NCBI GenBank assembly: GCA_028687525.1
Contig: JAQTZX010000055.1
Coordinates: forward strand, 1-7,660
DNA from: Candidatus Omnitrophota bacterium
GTDB taxonomy: Bacteria > Omnitrophota > Gorgyraeia > Gygaellales > Profunditerraquicolaceae
Direction: 5' to 3'
DNA length: 7,660 nucleotides
Positions 6,077-7,660 of this stretch are shown here, one piece after another. The position numbers and the translations under genes are program-made. Position 1 is the stretch's first letter. Every line of letters starts with the position of its first letter. The notes below the pieces were generated by a model, which saw only the letters and a list, made by a program, of their open reading frames with translations, was not told the DNA's origin and did not search any database.

Positions 6077-6524
6077 TGATCATTTCTCGCTGGCTGTAGT
6101 TCAAATCAACACTTCCGGAATCACCGCCATGTACCCCGGGTTTTGTTCCTTTAACGGCAAGGAATTCCTCCACTCCCATAACCTTAGCCCCCGCTGAACG
6201 CGCGAAAAACCGCACCTCACGGTCATCGGATACCACAACTACAACTTTAGGATTCCCAGAAGACTCGACAATCTTCTTTATCTTCTCGTCCGCGCTTACC
6301 GCGCGGCTGTACAAAACCGTGATCGCGGCGTTTTCTTTTTCGGTTACATTTACCCCGGGATATCCGTCAAAAACCACGGTAATCCGGTTACGCGCGCTGC
6401 CTCCCAGCCGGTCACGATTGAGAAGAAAAACCAAAGCGCGGCATTCATCCCCTGTTTTTTTAACGGAGACAAACGCCCGGTGGCGGACAACGTTATACCC
6501 GTCAATAATATAGTGTAATGACAT
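6012..6524 (-). CDS. rae1: NYN-domain ribonuclease, Rae1/YacP family
   Basis: A 170-residue protein, the same length as Bacillus subtilis Rae1 (YacP), which enters the ribosomal A site and cuts mRNA during translation. The NYN (PIN-like) nuclease core is visible: HYIIDGYNVV with Asp8, ITVVFDGYPG with Asp53, SADEKI with Asp79, and VVVVVSDDREVRFFARSAGAKVMGVEEFL with Asp100/Asp101. These acidic residues form the metal site in the family. The C-terminal helix (REMINEELRKLWLEKNEKND) is typical of YacP homologues. The frame is open upstream to 6629, but the extra residues fall in the preceding gene. ATG 6524 matches the family N-terminus and lies four bases after that gene's stop, without a Shine-Dalgarno, suggesting coupling. 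The symbol follows the family; ribosome association in this organism is inferred. Confidence 0.9.
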   Translation of the reverse strand: MSLHYIIDGYNVVRHRAFVSVKKTGDECRALVFLLNRDRLGGSARNRITVVFDGYPGVNVTEKENAAITVLYSRAVSADEKIKKIVESSGNPKVVVVVSDDREVRFFARSAGAKVMGVEEFLAVKGTKPGVHGGDSGSVDLNYSQREMINEELRKLWLEKNEKNDNPSSG

Positions 6525-6528
6525 ACGG

Positions 6529-7482
6529 CTATTTTCGTACCCGCGCCAGGGAGACATAAAAAAGGCCGGCTGCGGCGCTATACAGAACCATAAAAACGAA
6601 ACTAAGAAGCGACATGGCAAACGCGGCATCCCGGCCGATCCCTATCTTAACGAAGAAAAAAACAACTGCCGCGTCCCTGACCCCGAGTCCGCCTATCGAA
6701 ATAGGCGCCAGTGATATCGCGCCGATTATCGGCATCACTATCAAAAACTGCACGATTCCTCCCGGAAGTCCCATTGCCCGCGCCATTATATAAAAAACAA
6801 CCGGGGTGACGGACTGGATCAAAATAGATAGCAATATATTCCCCACAATGAGCTTCCCGTGTTTCTTGAAATTATGCAGATGTTCATGGACCCCGGCAAG
6901 GGCCTCTTTAATTTTCCCGGCATCAGGATTTTTAAGGAACTTGCTTATTTTTTCATACAGGAACGTATTAAATAAAATAAAAAGAATGGCCGCCAGGATC
7001 ACAACCATGATAATAAGCGAGGACAGAACAACTCTATCCTCGAGAAGACGCCAGCTGAAAACAGAGGCGCAAAGCGCGAGTATCATCAACCCCACAAAAC
7101 CGCTTAAACGATCCATGATCACCGTAGCAACCACCTCCCGCGGTTTGCGGGTTTGGGCGGCAAGGTCGATACTGCGCACCAGGTCACCGCCGATGCTGGT
7201 AGGCAAAAACAGGTTAAAAACAATCCCGCCGGTAAAAGCGATAATAAGTTTCCTGTCCGGAGGCCGGATTTTAACTACGGTAAAAAGCTCCCGCCAGCGC
7301 ACAAAAGCCAGGATATAATTAAGGGAAAATACCGTGAAAGCCAGAACAAGCAGAATAAAACGGGCTTCTTTTATGGAAGCGACCAGATTCCTCAGGTCGA
7401 CCATGCGAAATAAAAAAATCAGCATGGCAATACTGATGCTGATCCTCCCCAACATCCCTAATACTTTTCTGGTCGTTTTCAA
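6529..7482 (-). CDS. YbhN/UPF0104-type membrane protein (LPG synthase TM domain / flippase-like)
   Basis: About 317 residues with some eight hydrophobic segments, of the family covering the transmembrane part of lysylphosphatidylglycerol synthase and YbhN/AglD-like proteins. Family marks, numbered from TTG 7482: YILAFVRWRELF (about 56-67), GGIVFNLFLPTSIGGDLVRS (85-104), IMDRLSGFVGL, and near the C-terminus LAPISIGGLGVRDAA. The cytosolic aminoacyl-transferase (GNAT-like) domain of real MprF is absent, so a lipid or glycolipid transporter/flippase role is more likely than lipid aminoacylation, as for other stand-alone members. The start is chosen at TTG 7482 because AGGAG lies four bases before it. 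TTG 7506 would extend the frame by eight residues but has no ribosome site, and ATG at codon 10 is too close to the first membrane span. It follows purC after 74 bases and precedes rae1 by four bases. Confidence 0.87.
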   Translation of the reverse strand: MKTTRKVLGMLGRISISIAMLIFLFRMVDLRNLVASIKEARFILLVLAFTVFSLNYILAFVRWRELFTVVKIRPPDRKLIIAFTGGIVFNLFLPTSIGGDLVRSIDLAAQTRKPREVVATVIMDRLSGFVGLMILALCASVFSWRLLEDRVVLSSLIIMVVILAAILFILFNTFLYEKISKFLKNPDAGKIKEALAGVHEHLHNFKKHGKLIVGNILLSILIQSVTPVVFYIMARAMGLPGGIVQFLIVMPIIGAISLAPISIGGLGVRDAAVVFFFVKIGIGRDAAFAMSLLSFVFMVLYSAAAGLFYVSLARVRK

Positions 7483-7486
7483 CTCG

Positions 7487-7491
7487 CTCCT
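7487..7491 (-). promoter_or_regulatory. Ribosome binding site selecting TTG 7482
   Basis: AGGAG on the minus strand, four bases before the TTG. It is the only ribosome-site-like sequence near the start of the membrane protein and supports a non-ATG start. It lies four bases beyond the last arm of the interlocked inverted repeats, so folding of that leader would affect its access. Confidence 0.62.
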
Positions 7492-7495
7492 GTTC

Positions 7496-7555
7496 TTTAG
7501 AAGCAAATGCAGTACCGGGTGCTTCTAAACAACATGTTACTTCTGTACCCGGTAC
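7496..7555 (-). promoter_or_regulatory. Interlocked inverted repeats: candidate H-type pseudoknot leader
   Basis: Two perfect 9-bp inverted repeats interlock. Stem 1 pairs GTACCGGGT (7555-7547) with ACCCGGTAC (7520-7512). Stem 2 pairs TTTAGAAGC (7529-7521) with GCTTCTAAA (7504-7496). Reading the minus-strand RNA the order is S1 5', 17-base loop, S2 5', no gap, S1 3', 7-base loop, S2 3', which is H-type pseudoknot topology; otherwise the stems are mutually exclusive hairpins. The element begins one base after the purC stop and ends four bases before the Shine-Dalgarno of the membrane protein gene. GTACCGGGTAC is itself a near palindrome, and AACATGTT in the long loop is a perfect one, so a DNA operator is an alternative. 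No known riboswitch consensus was recognised by eye. Confidence 0.55.
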
Positions 7556-7556
7556 A

Positions 7557-7660
7557 CTATATGTCACGACCCGTTAACAGCCGGTAAGCCTCCAGATATT
7601 TCTGCGTGGTTTTCTCTATGATATCATCCGGAAGCGGCGGCCCGGGAGGTGTCTTGTCCC
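7557..7660 (-). CDS. purC: SAICAR synthetase PurC, C-terminal end only
   Basis: The last 33 codons of a gene entering from the right edge, ending with TAG at 7559-7557. The peptide DKTPPGPPLPDDIIEKTTQK, followed by YLEAYRLLTGRDI, is the characteristic C-terminus of the longer form of phosphoribosylaminoimidazole-succinocarboxamide synthase, in which PPxPPLP and 'T..KY.EAY..LTG' are conserved. The enzyme joins aspartate to CAIR in de novo purine synthesis. Only the tail is visible, so the active site cannot be checked. It is the most upstream gene of the cluster seen here and may supply the promoter for the genes after it. Confidence 0.85.
   Translation of the reverse strand, partial: DKTPPGPPLPDDIIEKTTQKYLEAYRLLTGRDI

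Noticed and set aside
6525..6629. N-terminal extension of the NYN gene to 6629
   Set aside because: The extra residues fall inside the end of the membrane protein gene and are not nuclease-like. ATG 6524 gives the standard YacP/Rae1 N-terminus and length.
7496..7555. Known preQ1 riboswitch, suggested by queH downstream
   Set aside because: The topology is similar, but the short conserved preQ1-I sequence is not seen, queH is four genes away, and no other queuosine gene is present. No class is assigned.

Overview
The window is bacterial chromosome with every supported gene on the minus strand, so it reads right to left. It uses the standard code and has moderate GC. Some genes have perfect AAAGGAGG ribosome sites and others have none. 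Gene content (queH, a Rae1/YacP-type NYN protein, a PilP/GspC-like protein, a short GGQ release-factor homologue, a GGGGACGG-type palindromic repeat) fits an uncultured Gram-negative-type lineage such as Omnitrophota or a deltaproteobacterial relative. That placement is an impression from gene style, not a demonstrated assignment.

Right part (7660 to 4142), one tightly packed probable operon: the 3' end of purC; a 74-base intergenic stretch with two interlocking perfect 9-bp inverted repeats; a YbhN/UPF0104-type integral membrane protein; a Rae1/YacP NYN-domain ribonuclease; an MBL-fold metallohydrolase overlapping it by 65 bases; a flavin-reductase-like FMN protein; and queH (epoxyqueuosine reductase). 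Most junctions are 4 to 27 bases or overlaps.

Middle (4040 to 2481): a secreted TolB/PD40-like small protein followed after 15 bases by a NOP2/RsmB-family RNA cytosine-5 methyltransferase. The 166-base gap after it holds a 25-bp-arm palindrome resembling REP elements, then a promoter placed so close to the next start codon that the mRNA should be leaderless.

Left part (2314 to 1): a GGQ-domain ribosome-rescue-type factor, a small PC4-like protein, a single-span PilP/GspC-like periplasmic protein, then a good sigma-70 promoter driving a large secreted protein with tandem jelly-roll-like modules that runs off the left edge.

Functionally the window leans to RNA and translation maintenance (queuosine, rRNA/tRNA m5C, ribosome rescue, A-site mRNA cleavage), with a few envelope/exported proteins. 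The observation most worth following is the interlocked inverted-repeat pair between purC and the membrane protein, whose topology is that of an H-type pseudoknot ending 4 bases before a Shine-Dalgarno sequence.
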